Source of the DNA: Bacteroidia bacterium
GTDB taxonomy: Bacteria; Bacteroidota; Bacteroidia; AKYH767-A; OLB10
Reading direction: 5' to 3'
Assembly: GCA_023262505.1 (NCBI GenBank)
Contig: JALRAP010000001.1
Span: 1 to 64,000 of the forward strand
DNA length: 64,000 nucleotides
Shown here: in pieces, positions 49,207-59,443 of the stretch
Layout: each line of letters starts with the position of its first letter
How positions within the stretch are numbered: the first letter of the stretch is position 1
Translations under genes and position numbers: made by a program
Notes under the pieces: model-generated
Databases searched by the model: none
What the model was told of the DNA's origin: nothing
What the model saw: only the letters and a program-made list of their open reading frames with translations

Positions 49207-50277
49207 ATGAGTGGTGCTGTTGATCATGAAGAACGTATAATTGTTGGTATCACCTTGGGTGATATCAACGGCATCGGTCCGGAACTGATTGTCCGCATCT
49301 TTTCAGATCCAAGGATGTCTCAAGTTTGCACTCCTGTAATATATGGATCATCAAAAGTTTTGTCGTTCTATAAGAAGGCCCTGAACAATACCGAATTCAA
49401 CTTCACGACCATTAAGTCGGAAAACGAGATAATAGAAAAGCGTACCAATGTGATCAATTGCTGGGAGGATGAGGTGAAAATAGATCCAGGGATGCCTTCT
49501 GCCGATGGAGGGAAATGCGCTTTCTTGGCTCTTCAAAGCGCCTGTAAACACCTTGCAGATGGATTTATCGATGTTCTGGTAACCGGTCCGATTGACAAAA
49601 AAACCATGCAACAAGATGGTTTTCGTTTCCCGGGACATACTGAATTCCTGGCACAACAATTCCCTTCCTCCGAACACCTCATGGTATTGGTGGGTGAAAG
49701 CCTGCGAGTAGCTACCGTGACCGGACATATACCGGTTAAGGATGTTTCCGCTGCACTCACAACAGAAAAAATCTTATCGAAAATAAAAGCTTTACAAAAA
49801 ACCCTGAGTAGGGATTTCGGTATAGTGAAACCCCGTATAGCAGTACTTGGCTTAAACCCCCATTCGGGTGATAGCGGCCTGATTGGAAACGAAGAACAGA
49901 ATATCATCATGCCAGCCATCAAAAGCGCATTTGAGCAAGGGTTGATGGCTTATGGGCCTTATGGCGCCGACGGATTCTTCGGCTCCGGGGCATACAAGAC
50001 TTTTGACGGGATACTGGCCATGTATCACGACCAAGGCCTCGTACCTTTCAAAACACTTGCTTTTGAATCGGGAGTGAATTTCACCGCGGGACTACCCATA
50101 ATCAGAACATCCCCCGACCACGGAACTGCCTATGATATAGTAGGGAAAGGAATTGCTTCCGAGGACTCCTTGCGATCCGCCATTTATCTTGCATGCGATA
50201 TCGCACACAGGCGCGCGATTTATGATGAGGCTTCAGCCAATCCTCTGAAGTTTTCAAAATTGAGTGGCGACCGTTAA
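49207..50277 (+). CDS. pdxA: 4-hydroxythreonine-4-phosphate dehydrogenase
   Basis: GITLGDINGIGPELI, GPIDKKTMQQDGFRFPGHTEFLAQ, LGLNPHSGDSGLIGNEE, MYHDQGLVPFKTL, RTSPDHGTAYDI. ATG at 49207. Confidence 0.96.
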   Translation: MSGAVDHEERIIVGITLGDINGIGPELIVRIFSDPRMSQVCTPVIYGSSKVLSFYKKALNNTEFNFTTIKSENEIIEKRTNVINCWEDEVKIDPGMPSADGGKCAFLALQSACKHLADGFIDVLVTGPIDKKTMQQDGFRFPGHTEFLAQQFPSSEHLMVLVGESLRVATVTGHIPVKDVSAALTTEKILSKIKALQKTLSRDFGIVKPRIAVLGLNPHSGDSGLIGNEEQNIIMPAIKSAFEQGLMAYGPYGADGFFGSGAYKTFDGILAMYHDQGLVPFKTLAFESGVNFTAGLPIIRTSPDHGTAYDIVGKGIASEDSLRSAIYLACDIAHRRAIYDEASANPLKFSKLSGDR

Positions 50278-50333
50278 ATAAACTGTTATGGCGTCTGCCA
50301 ACAAGTTGGATTTTTGAGACTACAAGATTCTTC

Positions 50334-51335
50334 ATGAAATTGCACAATTCCTTTGCTTTGCTTGTAGCCATTCTGTTGTGCAACTATTCCGTTTTTGCAA
50401 AATACGATGAGGTAGATCGTAAGGCTCGTGAGGTCCGAGGAAAAGATTTGGTTGAAACACATAAGCGGTTAACCGAGATTGGCCATGACCAAGAGATGAT
50501 AGTTCGGGCTTTTTTCACTTGGATGACCGACAATATTCGATATGATGTTGCTGAATTCGAAAATCCTCAACCCGATTACGAAAAACAAGAGGCTCAACAG
50601 GTTTTCAGAAACAAAAAGGGGGTTTGTGAAGGATATTCCAATCTCTTCAAGGCATTTTGCGATTTATCCAGCATTCCCTGCTTTGTAGTTGCTGGGCATT
50701 GCCGTGAGTTTGGTAGATATGTGCCAGAAGGGCACGCATGGAACACGGTAAACATAAAAGGAGAATGGCGTTTAATAGATGTTACCTGGGGCGCTGGAGT
50801 TTTAAACGAGTCAGGTAAATATGTAAAATCGTTCAACGATACTTATTTTTTCACTGAGCCTTCGGTTTTCATCGAAGACCATTATGCTTTCGATCCAGCT
50901 TGGCAACTCCTACATTTTCCGGTGAAATTAGCTGACTACCGAAAGCCTAATTGGAAATACCAACCAGATTCAAAAGGCCAAAAATTCATGTATGCTGATA
51001 CAATTGCCAACTGGCTTGAAATGGACACTGTAAACAAGACCATTGTGGAAGCATCTAGGATTTTGGGATTCAACCCAGGCGAACGTAAAGTCAAAGAGTC
51101 TGTTGAGGTGGATTTATTTAACATGGCCTCAAACTTGATTTACCATGGTAGCCTTCAGCTAATGCAACATTCCGAAAAAGATCAAACCACAGATTTAAGT
51201 TCTGTAAAGGCTCAATTAAAGTTTGCCAATCAATGCATTTTGTTGTTAGGAATACCCTCCCCTCACTTGCGCAAAAACGTTGAAGAAATGAAGGCCGCTA
51301 TCATAGAATACTCCAAGTTTGCCGATGAAAAATGA
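50334..51335 (+). CDS. Exported transglutaminase-like domain protein
   Basis: Signal peptide; KGVCEGYSNLFKAFCD (Cys), GHAWNTVNIKGEWRLIDVTWG (His/Asp). Confidence 0.9.
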   Translation: MKLHNSFALLVAILLCNYSVFAKYDEVDRKAREVRGKDLVETHKRLTEIGHDQEMIVRAFFTWMTDNIRYDVAEFENPQPDYEKQEAQQVFRNKKGVCEGYSNLFKAFCDLSSIPCFVVAGHCREFGRYVPEGHAWNTVNIKGEWRLIDVTWGAGVLNESGKYVKSFNDTYFFTEPSVFIEDHYAFDPAWQLLHFPVKLADYRKPNWKYQPDSKGQKFMYADTIANWLEMDTVNKTIVEASRILGFNPGERKVKESVEVDLFNMASNLIYHGSLQLMQHSEKDQTTDLSSVKAQLKFANQCILLLGIPSPHLRKNVEEMKAAIIEYSKFADEK

Positions 51336-51366
51336 GTTTGCCTAAATCCATAGAATTTAAAAAATC

Positions 51367-51744
51367 ATGACCGACCGAATTATCAAGAAAATTTGGGTAG
51401 GTGTAGGATTGCTTTTTGTGGCAATCGGCATTTTGGGCTTTTTTATCCCGCTGATGCCCTCATTGGTATTCTTCCTAATAGCCACATACTGCTTTGCCCG
51501 GGGCTCTTGGAGGTTCTTGCGTATGTTGGTAGGGAATAAACATGTGGGCCAGCAAATAATTGACTACCACAAAGGCAGAGGGATGACTAAATCAACCAAA
51601 ATGAAAGCCATCCTGTTTATGCTTACCAGCATGGTTATCAGTGCTTTTTTCCTAGTCGATAAAGATTGGGTCAGAATAGCCATATGTATTACCGCTATTT
51701 TGGTGGTTTTCATCATTCTTGCCCAAAAAACTAAAAAAGCTTAA
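51367..51744 (+). CDS. YbaN/DUF454-like membrane protein
   Basis: GVGLLFVAIGILGFFIPLMPSLVFFLIATYCFARGSWRF, C-terminal TM pair. Confidence 0.85.
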   Translation: MTDRIIKKIWVGVGLLFVAIGILGFFIPLMPSLVFFLIATYCFARGSWRFLRMLVGNKHVGQQIIDYHKGRGMTKSTKMKAILFMLTSMVISAFFLVDKDWVRIAICITAILVVFIILAQKTKKA

Positions 51745-51825
51745 CTTTTGAGATGAAATTTGGAGCAGGCTTATGGAATAAGAGCCGTGCACTCATCTAG
51801 CACCTATCCATTTACTAGATATTTT

Positions 51826-52419
51826 ATGTGGCTGATTAACAGGAAAAGGAACGAAAACGCGGATGACAGCGAATTAATCGCCGATTACAAGCGTTCGGGC
51901 GACCGAAAAAAAATCGGTATCCTTTTTGACCGGTATTCTCATCTGGTATTCGGTGTGTGTATGAAATATCTGAAAAACCAAGATGATAGCAAGGATGCAA
52001 CCATAAGCATTTTCGAAAAAGCGATGGACGACCTTAAAAAGCATGATGTTCAGAAATTCAGTTATTGGATACATACGGTTGCCCGCAATTACTGCTTGAT
52101 GCAGCTTAGAAGCCGTAGGGCCATGGTTTACATCGACGATGATGAAGGCCCAGGAGAAAAGATTCTTCACCGAGGGGGAGAAGAGCATGACTCATCCAAG
52201 CAAGAAGGGATGATGCAATTGATGGAAGAAGCTATAGCAAAACTAAATGATGAGCAACGCACCTGCATCGATTTATTCTACTTGAAAAAATATTGCTATC
52301 AGGATGTTTCAAAAATAACAGGCTTCACCATGAATGAAGTGAAAAGCCACATCCAAAACGGCAAAAGGAACATTAAAATACACATGACCCGAAGCAGCCA
52401 TGAAAACGAATTTGAATAA
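51826..52419 (+). CDS. ECF-type RNA polymerase sigma factor
   Basis: ELIADYKRSGDRKKIGILFDRYSHLVFGVCMKYLKN (region 2) and LNDEQRTCIDLFYLKKYCYQDVSKITGFTMNEVKSHIQNGKRNIK (region 4). Start moved to ATG 51826. Confidence 0.92.
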   Translation: MWLINRKRNENADDSELIADYKRSGDRKKIGILFDRYSHLVFGVCMKYLKNQDDSKDATISIFEKAMDDLKKHDVQKFSYWIHTVARNYCLMQLRSRRAMVYIDDDEGPGEKILHRGGEEHDSSKQEGMMQLMEEAIAKLNDEQRTCIDLFYLKKYCYQDVSKITGFTMNEVKSHIQNGKRNIKIHMTRSSHENEFE

Positions 52420-53593
52420 AGAACTTTTTACAGAGACAGGCTGTATTGAACGTCGCATGCTTTTGAATTACCGCGACGGGATATTGAAACGATCTGACAT
52501 GCATTTGGTAGAGAAACACCTGGTTGACTGCGCGCTTTGTAGTGAAGCACTTGAGGGCTTATCTTCCCTACATGACGATTCCGTATTGAACGAATTATCC
52601 CAACACTTCAACCCCCATTCGGGAAATTCCACAACCCAAACATCGCCTTTCAGATACTTGGCCATGGCCGCCTCACTTGCAGCTGTAATTGCACTTTCCT
52701 ATTTTGCCGTTCAACAGTCAAAAAATGCTACGGTTCAAGAACAAGCTTTGAACACCTCACCAAATCAAAAGGATGAAAAAGTTTCAAATGCCCAACCAGT
52801 TGCAAAGCTTGAACCTGATACGGCTTCCTTCTCAAATTCGCCTTTATCAGAAGTGTCCAAGGGTGTTAAGAACACAGTAATCGAAAGTAATGATGCCGTT
52901 GTCGCAGAAAAGAATAATGAGGAGCGTCTTGAGGAAATTCCAGCACCATCAGAAGAGCTCAAAGACATTATTGCTGCTGGCTCAACCGATAATGAAGGAT
53001 ACGTTTTCAGTAAGGACGAGAACCTTAATTTATCTGAAAAGTCAGAATCGGATAACGCGTTTGCGGTTACCATTGAACCCGATCAAAAAACCACGCAATC
53101 CGGCAGCAATGTTTCAATTACAAAACAATCAGCCGGTCGAGGATCAAGAACTCCAGGTGCTTCAGCTCCGTCAGCAGCTTCAAACTCCAATATTGCCAAT
53201 GCAGAGGTTGCAGTAACATACGACAGGTCGAAATCTAAAAAGGAAAACACCGCTGCAGATGCCTATGCACAATTCAAGAAAGGTGATTATGCAAATGCCC
53301 TATTAAGTTTTGAAACCATTTTGAACGCAAATCCTTCCGATGTGGATGCCATGTTCCACAAAGGCATGTGCTTATACCATTTGAAAAGATATGATGCGGC
53401 TTTAACAAACTTGACCGAGGTTCGCAAGAAAGGAAGCAAGCATTCTGACGAAGCACTATTTTATATTGGTCAATCCTATGAGCAAAAGGGGGATAATGCA
53501 TCGGCAATATCCGTTTACAAGATTTTGGTAGAAGGAAACGGCCCTTTCAGCTCAAAGGCCTCAAAAAGAATCAAGTCGTTGGATGTTCGGTAA
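52400..53593 (+). CDS. Zinc-finger anti-sigma-like, TM, TPR-containing protein
   Basis: MHLVEKHLVDCALCSEALEGL (HxxxCxxC), single TM YLAMAASLAAVIALSYFAV, C-terminal TPR (YAQFKKGDYANALLSFETILNANPSDVDAMFHKGMCLYHL). Starts within the sigma gene. Confidence 0.82.
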   Translation: MKTNLNKELFTETGCIERRMLLNYRDGILKRSDMHLVEKHLVDCALCSEALEGLSSLHDDSVLNELSQHFNPHSGNSTTQTSPFRYLAMAASLAAVIALSYFAVQQSKNATVQEQALNTSPNQKDEKVSNAQPVAKLEPDTASFSNSPLSEVSKGVKNTVIESNDAVVAEKNNEERLEEIPAPSEELKDIIAAGSTDNEGYVFSKDENLNLSEKSESDNAFAVTIEPDQKTTQSGSNVSITKQSAGRGSRTPGASAPSAASNSNIANAEVAVTYDRSKSKKENTAADAYAQFKKGDYANALLSFETILNANPSDVDAMFHKGMCLYHLKRYDAALTNLTEVRKKGSKHSDEALFYIGQSYEQKGDNASAISVYKILVEGNGPFSSKASKRIKSLDVR

Positions 53594-54056
53594 GTTTTTC
53601 CAAAGCCTTCTTGGCCCCTAAGGCATTTGATGTCCCAATAAGTATACGGGAGCCGCTTTTCAAGACCACCTGAATCCCCATATTCCCACGAATATTGATG
53701 GCTTTCCCGTTTATTCCCCATCGTAATCCCCACCCGCCATATTCAAACAAGGGACTGTATTTACGAACAAAAGCCTCAGCTATTTGGTCCTTTGATATCT
53801 TTCTCATATTCCATTGAAAAGGGAACAACCTGTATTGAATTTCATTGTAGGTTATTGTTGTCTCTAATTTTGAAAAAACAAATAAGACAGAAAGGCCTAC
53901 GATTACCGAAATCGATATGAGCAAATCCACAAAATCAACCCCTTCACCTTGGAATTTGGTATAAACCAGGACAGGCACCAGAAACAAGATTAACAAAAAC
54001 CAAAGCCGAGAGAATGTTTGTCTCTCTTTGAAAATTATTTGACTGGAGGGATTCAT
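53571..54056 (-). CDS. Small two-TM membrane protein of unknown function
   Basis: LWFLLILFLVPVLVYTKF and LLISISVIVGLSVLFVFS, then a beta-rich PH-like domain. Overlaps the M1 peptidase end and the 3' end of the convergent TPR gene. Confidence 0.75.
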   Translation of the reverse strand: MNPSSQIIFKERQTFSRLWFLLILFLVPVLVYTKFQGEGVDFVDLLISISVIVGLSVLFVFSKLETTITYNEIQYRLFPFQWNMRKISKDQIAEAFVRKYSPLFEYGGWGLRWGINGKAINIRGNMGIQVVLKSGSRILIGTSNALGAKKALEKLTEHPTT

Positions 54057-56644
54057 CGACTATAGAAACGCAACAGATTGGGATCGGTTTCTTTGGCTTT
54101 AACATCATCCAACACAGTAGAAGCCGAACTTCGAACCATTTCCACTTCGCTATCCACTCCGCCATTTTGAGCTAACCTCTCTTTACCATAAGATTTGGCC
54201 ACTTCCGCCAAGGCCTGCGAGGCTGCCAAACGCACAAACCATTGTGGATGCGAATAAGCTGTTTTGGCGATGATACCGATTCCCAAGGATGCATTTTTTG
54301 CCGAGCAGCGCATGATGAATTTTCCAAACGACTGAACTGCGGAATACGACTCGAAGCCTTGAGATCCTTCAAGGAATGCAGCCATGTATGAGTATTGATT
54401 ATCGTCGCCATACTTGACATAAAATCCGGAAACCATCGACCTCATGACGGAATTTTTCTCCAGCTCCCAACCCTTCAATAATTCCATACCACGACTCTTG
54501 TCTGCGTCCAAAATATACGCAAGGGAAGCGCTGGTTACTTTATAAGATTTTCCATTTAATGACTGGTTAGCTAGAGCAAGGACTGCTGGATCTTTAGGAA
54601 AAACAGATAATAAAAAGTCAAAGGCATCAGCTCTAACGGAGGGATAGGGATCATTGGAAGCCAACTGCAGGATCTTATCCTTGACCTGACCAGCAATAGG
54701 CTTGCAAGATTTGATTGCCATGCTTCTAATTCCGTAATAAGCGTCATCAAGGGCCTCCTTAACAACCTCCGCAGATAAAGAACCGCTTCTGACATCTCTT
54801 GTCATCCTACTAAGACCTTCCACTCGATCTAGTAACAGGGGTGCCTTTCTAAACATAAAAGCGAATTCCTCGTCGTCGTGATTGTCTGTTTTTGTGCAGA
54901 GTAGTGATTTGTTTGCGTCAAAATTCACCAGCATTGGTTTTTCAGCACATTTAAACTCAAAAGTCTGAGAAGAGCGATCAACAACAACAGAATGACGCTT
55001 TACGCCTGATGCCGTGTAAATATCAATTTCAACAGGCAATCGGTAAAGTGGGGTTGTAGAGAAATCCTGCTTTTGATCAACTGACACACTTTGAGTTCCA
55101 GTTTCGGCGTTGTAAGCGTATGATACTTCTAAAACGGGATGGCCTTTGTCTAGAAACCATTGGTTGAAGAACCAATTCATGTCTTGGCCAGTGGTCTTTT
55201 CAAATGCCAAACGCAAATGATGCACTTCGGCCGCACCGAATCGATTTTGGTCAAGATATAATTTGAGCGCTGCAAAAAACGCATCATCCCCAACAGCGCG
55301 ACGCAGCATATGTAAAATCCGTCCGCCCTTTTGGTATGAATGCCTATCGAACATATCTTCCTTGTCGTCGTATTCAAAACGAATAAGGTTGACTTGCTTG
55401 CTGCGGGCCTCTTGCAAATAGCTTTTCAAATCAGAGTTCAATGTCCAATCGGCATGATCGCGACCGTACTTGTATTCATTCCACAAATACTCGCAATATG
55501 TAGCGAACGATTCATTGAGAGGCAGGTTGGACCACGACTCACAGGTCACCAAGTCTCCAAACCAATGATGAGAGAGCTCATGCGCTACAATATCATCATT
55601 CGAGTCATCATACAAAGCCTTGTCGTCTTTTTGAACAAACTCTCCAAAAATGGTGGCTGAGGTGTTTTCCATTGCGCCAGAAACATAATCCCTAACCACA
55701 ACCTGTGCGTATTTCTCCCAAGGATAATCGACACCGAATTTCTTAGAGAAAAATTCCAACATCTCGGGCGTATGGTTGAAAATTCCTTTGGCATAGGCAG
55801 CGTACTCAGGCTCTACATAGTAGGAGACCTCCATATTTCGCCACTTGTCCTTAACAACGGCGTATTTTCCAATTGCCATCATGAATAGATAAGGCGCGTG
55901 AGGCAAATCCTGCTTCCAATAGTCGGTTCTCACTCCTTTGGCATTTTCAAAAACAGAGCTGATAAGCTTTCCATTGCTGAGTGTTACGAAAGAAGTATCA
56001 ACGGTTATGTAAATTTCCTGTGTTGTTTTTTGGTTGGGTCTATCTATGGTTGGAAACCAAACAGAACTCGATTGAGTCTCGCCTTGCGTCCAAATCTGAC
56101 GAGGCTTTTTCGGATCGCTTCCATCAGCATTGATGAAATACAACCCTTTATCACCGGAGATGGCATCACTACCACCTTTGGGCAAAGATTCCGGACGGGC
56201 GACATAATCCACAAGAACTTTGAAGGTATCACGGGCTGTATAGGTACGATCCATGGTAATGCAAATGGAGTCGTTGCGATATTCGTAAACCAAGTCCTGC
56301 TTGGATCCACTGAGCACTAGCTTAACCCCTTTGACCTCCATCCCTCTAGCATCCAAAAACAACATCTTTTGCGGGTAGAAATGAGGCTTCAACGTTATTT
56401 CGGCAGAACCGTTCAACTGGCTTTTCGACCAATCAAAGGAAACCTGTAACTTGGTATGAATCAGATTGTGTGAAATCGGATCTGATCCCCTGTAGGTCGC
56501 GGGCTCTTTAACCGAATCATTCGCATCAACAGTGGCCTCAACACTTGGAATATCCTCAACGGTCGATTTACGGGAGGAGGAACAACCTGAAAAAATCAAA
56601 AAAGCTGCAACGCAGGCATAAAGAAACGAATTAGGTTTATACAT
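54053..56644 (-). CDS. M1 family aminopeptidase, lipoprotein
   Basis: Lipobox LIFSGCSS; VAHELSHHWFGDLVTCESWSNLPLNESFATY; GAMEN-like SGAMENTSATIF; HEAT-like C-terminal helices. Confidence 0.94.
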   Translation of the reverse strand: MYKPNSFLYACVAAFLIFSGCSSSRKSTVEDIPSVEATVDANDSVKEPATYRGSDPISHNLIHTKLQVSFDWSKSQLNGSAEITLKPHFYPQKMLFLDARGMEVKGVKLVLSGSKQDLVYEYRNDSICITMDRTYTARDTFKVLVDYVARPESLPKGGSDAISGDKGLYFINADGSDPKKPRQIWTQGETQSSSVWFPTIDRPNQKTTQEIYITVDTSFVTLSNGKLISSVFENAKGVRTDYWKQDLPHAPYLFMMAIGKYAVVKDKWRNMEVSYYVEPEYAAYAKGIFNHTPEMLEFFSKKFGVDYPWEKYAQVVVRDYVSGAMENTSATIFGEFVQKDDKALYDDSNDDIVAHELSHHWFGDLVTCESWSNLPLNESFATYCEYLWNEYKYGRDHADWTLNSDLKSYLQEARSKQVNLIRFEYDDKEDMFDRHSYQKGGRILHMLRRAVGDDAFFAALKLYLDQNRFGAAEVHHLRLAFEKTTGQDMNWFFNQWFLDKGHPVLEVSYAYNAETGTQSVSVDQKQDFSTTPLYRLPVEIDIYTASGVKRHSVVVDRSSQTFEFKCAEKPMLVNFDANKSLLCTKTDNHDDEEFAFMFRKAPLLLDRVEGLSRMTRDVRSGSLSAEVVKEALDDAYYGIRSMAIKSCKPIAGQVKDKILQLASNDPYPSVRADAFDFLLSVFPKDPAVLALANQSLNGKSYKVTSASLAYILDADKSRGMELLKGWELEKNSVMRSMVSGFYVKYGDDNQYSYMAAFLEGSQGFESYSAVQSFGKFIMRCSAKNASLGIGIIAKTAYSHPQWFVRLAASQALAEVAKSYGKERLAQNGGVDSEVEMVRSSASTVLDDVKAKETDPNLLRFYSR

Positions 56645-56711
56645 TGGAATGGGCTTTACAGATTATTAATTCTTTGGCGGCGAATTTAATCGTTTTTATA
56701 TCACACATACA

Positions 56712-57698
56712 CTACAAAAGCGCTTTCATTACTCTATCAACAATACCGGTTTTGTTCAATGGCCATAAAAACCCTCGCCCCTCAGCGTATCCGTATTCCA
56801 AGTAATCCGAAACCAAGGATGCTTGTCTTGCACCCGAACCGCGCGATTTCACCCCTGCCAAGTAGTACATTAAATGCACATTGATTCCACCCACAAGATT
56901 ACCAATTGTTGCACCCAGCAATGCGGGAAAGGACAAATAAGTTGCCCAAAACATACCGCCCCAAAGGGTAAAAACCACTTTCATGCAGATGCCTAATCCG
57001 TGAAAGACCCTAGCTGCTTTACTGCGAGGAACCAAGACAAGGTGACTGGCTTTGCTCTCACCAATTGGAAACCGCCCCCCTTTTGCTGGAATTGTTCGGA
57101 ACAGGTCGAATTCCAATGGCTTGCCTTCAGCCATGGCATTTTTCATAAAGGCGCATCTGGTCGGGAAAGCTGCTATCTGAATCTTGTCTGATAAAAACAC
57201 CTCTCCGGAAATCATGATGGAGGCGGGATCAATTTGCAACAAACCGGGCTTTAAAGGAACGATTATAAAAGTCAATGTGGTTTCCTTTACCACACTACCG
57301 TCTACTATCACCATTCGGTGGGACACGTATGGCCTTGTGGCAATTCGAAAACCATCAAAAGCTGGCCGCCTGAATAGCATTCCATTCCCTATGTAGGAAT
57401 AATCCAAGCGTATTTCGCTGAAAATTCCCAAGCTTCCCCTGTCACTTTTTACCTTGAAATAGGGTCTGGCATTGGATTTTATTTGATCCGCATTTAGGCT
57501 ATTATCGTATGAAGCTCTTAGGTCTGGAGATGAAAGCACCCTATAGGCCTCCCTAATGGAAATAAAAAGGTCATTCGATGCCTGATCTCCACCATTATGA
57601 TCTGGATGATGCCGATGGGCCATATCGAGCCATGCCTTACGGATGGTTTCTTGGCTAGCTCCTGATTCAACACCAAGGATCCTGTAATAATCCTCCAT
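56712..57698 (-). CDS. J-domain protein with atypical hydrophobic C-terminal region
   Basis: DYYRILGVESGASQETIRKAWLDMAHRHHPDHNGG (HPD motif) ...AYRVLSSPDLRASYD; C-terminal hydrophobic VVFTLWGGMFWATYLSFPALLGATIGNLVGGINVHLMYYLAG. Confidence 0.85.
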   Translation of the reverse strand: MEDYYRILGVESGASQETIRKAWLDMAHRHHPDHNGGDQASNDLFISIREAYRVLSSPDLRASYDNSLNADQIKSNARPYFKVKSDRGSLGIFSEIRLDYSYIGNGMLFRRPAFDGFRIATRPYVSHRMVIVDGSVVKETTLTFIIVPLKPGLLQIDPASIMISGEVFLSDKIQIAAFPTRCAFMKNAMAEGKPLEFDLFRTIPAKGGRFPIGESKASHLVLVPRSKAARVFHGLGICMKVVFTLWGGMFWATYLSFPALLGATIGNLVGGINVHLMYYLAGVKSRGSGARQASLVSDYLEYGYAEGRGFLWPLNKTGIVDRVMKALL

Positions 57699-57755
57699 TC
57701 ATCGAATATACGAATAGTGTTCAGTGTGTTTAACTTTGGGCTTGATTTTAACGAC

Positions 57756-58802
57756 ATGTTTGAAAACGCAAATAGCCGCACCGAATTGGGCGAAATGGGT
57801 GAATTTGGACTCATTCGACACATATCCTCATCCATCACCTGTAAGAACCCTGATACAATCAAAGGAATCGGCGATGATTGTGCTGTGATAAACAGAGGTG
57901 ACCATTATGAATTGGTCACAACCGATATGCTTTTGGAAGGCATTCATTTTGACTTGTCATATTGCCCCCTCAAGCACCTTGGTTACAAATCCGTGATGGT
58001 TAATCTGAGCGATATTTATGCAATGAACGGAAAGCCCACGCATATTGTTGTTTCATTGGGTCTTTCCAATAGGATCTCTTTGGAGGCCGTGGAGGAGCTT
58101 TACGAAGGGATGCATTTGGCTTGCGAAAGGCATGGCATTGATCTTATAGGAGGCGATACATCATCATCCTTGTCTGGATTGGTGATCAATATAACAGCTA
58201 TAGGCAAAACAACGGAAAAGCGCATTTCGTACAGGAATGGAGCGCAGGTTAACGACATCATCTGTGCAAGTGGCGACTTGGGTGCAGCATTTATCGGCCT
58301 ACAAATCTTAGATCGGGAGAAGAAGATCTTCCTGGAAAATCCGAAAATCCAACCCGACTTGACCGGAGCAGACTACGTTGTTGAGAGACAACTGAAGCCC
58401 GAGGCAAGAAAAGACGTTATTGACGCTTTGGATAATTTGGGAATCATACCAACATCGATGATTGACATCAGCGACGGACTTGCTTCCGAACTTTTTCACA
58501 TTTGTGATTCATCGGCCAAGGGCTGCAGGATTTACGAGGAAAAAATTCCGATCGATGTTGAAACCGCTCGAATCGCGGAAGAACTGAACCTCAATCCTAC
58601 ATTGGCCGCAATGAACGGTGGCGAGGATTATGAGCTTCTATTTACCATCCGACAAAGTGATTACGAAAAGGCCCGTGAATTATCTGGCATTCATTTCATA
58701 GGCCATATCACATCTGCGGAAGCGGGACTTGCATTGGTAGATAAGTCAGACCACGAAACACCCTTGAAAGCGCAAGGATGGGATGGGCTTCGTGGTACTT
58801 GA
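57756..58802 (+). CDS. thiL: Thiamine-monophosphate kinase
   Basis: GIGDDCAVI, VTTDMLLEGIHFDLSYCPLKHLGYKSVMVNLSDIYAMNG, GGDTSSS, DISDGLASEL, GGEDYELLFT. ATG at 57756. Confidence 0.96.
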   Translation: MFENANSRTELGEMGEFGLIRHISSSITCKNPDTIKGIGDDCAVINRGDHYELVTTDMLLEGIHFDLSYCPLKHLGYKSVMVNLSDIYAMNGKPTHIVVSLGLSNRISLEAVEELYEGMHLACERHGIDLIGGDTSSSLSGLVINITAIGKTTEKRISYRNGAQVNDIICASGDLGAAFIGLQILDREKKIFLENPKIQPDLTGADYVVERQLKPEARKDVIDALDNLGIIPTSMIDISDGLASELFHICDSSAKGCRIYEEKIPIDVETARIAEELNLNPTLAAMNGGEDYELLFTIRQSDYEKARELSGIHFIGHITSAEAGLALVDKSDHETPLKAQGWDGLRGT

Positions 58803-58828
58803 TTTAGAATTGAACTTTGGGGGATAGT

Positions 58829-59425
58829 TTATGGAAGCAGGAATTTCCTACGAAGGTTTTTGCTATCATAATCCAACACGATAACCACCCAACCTGACTT
58901 CAGGTTTTGCAAATCAACCATCGTTTTTTCAGCAGGGTGGATTGAATTTGACATGAGCCGCTTACCTGATAAATCGTAAACATATAGATGGCCCATCCGT
59001 TCGATGTTACCGATTATTAGTTGACGATTCACAAGCCGTATAAAAGCCAATTCCTCAACTTGGTTAAGTTGAGTGGCAGTTTGCAAGTGATATTGTTGGC
59101 CATAACACGCGCCCGGCATTGCCCAAACCCGAATAGAAATTAGCGTGTCTCCTGGTCCAATAACCGTGTTCCACATAGTGTCTCCATAAGAACTGATGAT
59201 GGTATCAACCACGATGCCGTTTCTTTCCCTGAAGTATTGGGCAGGGAATGGTCCTGGGGCTCTGTTTATGATGACTAGCCTATCGTTTGGCACAAATTGC
59301 ACCACAGTATCATAGCCAGTAGTTAAGCAGTTATATGGGGTGAAATCCACAACAGTATCAGATGCCCTTGCCTCTTGACAAAACAAAAGCGTCAGCATTA
59401 ATGCAAAACGAAAATTCATTCGCAA
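58829..59425 (-). CDS. Secreted protein with T9SS C-terminal-like domain
   Basis: Signal peptide; C-terminal LYVYDLSGKRLMSNSIHPAEKTMVDLQNLKSGWVVIVL. Confidence 0.72.
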   Translation of the reverse strand: MRMNFRFALMLTLLFCQEARASDTVVDFTPYNCLTTGYDTVVQFVPNDRLVIINRAPGPFPAQYFRERNGIVVDTIISSYGDTMWNTVIGPGDTLISIRVWAMPGACYGQQYHLQTATQLNQVEELAFIRLVNRQLIIGNIERMGHLYVYDLSGKRLMSNSIHPAEKTMVDLQNLKSGWVVIVLDYDSKNLRRKFLLP

Positions 59426-59443
59426 GGATTTTATTGCCCTATT

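Noticed and set aside
57699-57756. Possible TPP riboswitch before thiL
   Set aside because: The gap to the divergent J-domain gene is under 60 bp and carries no TPP aptamer motif (CUGAGA, ACCUGA).
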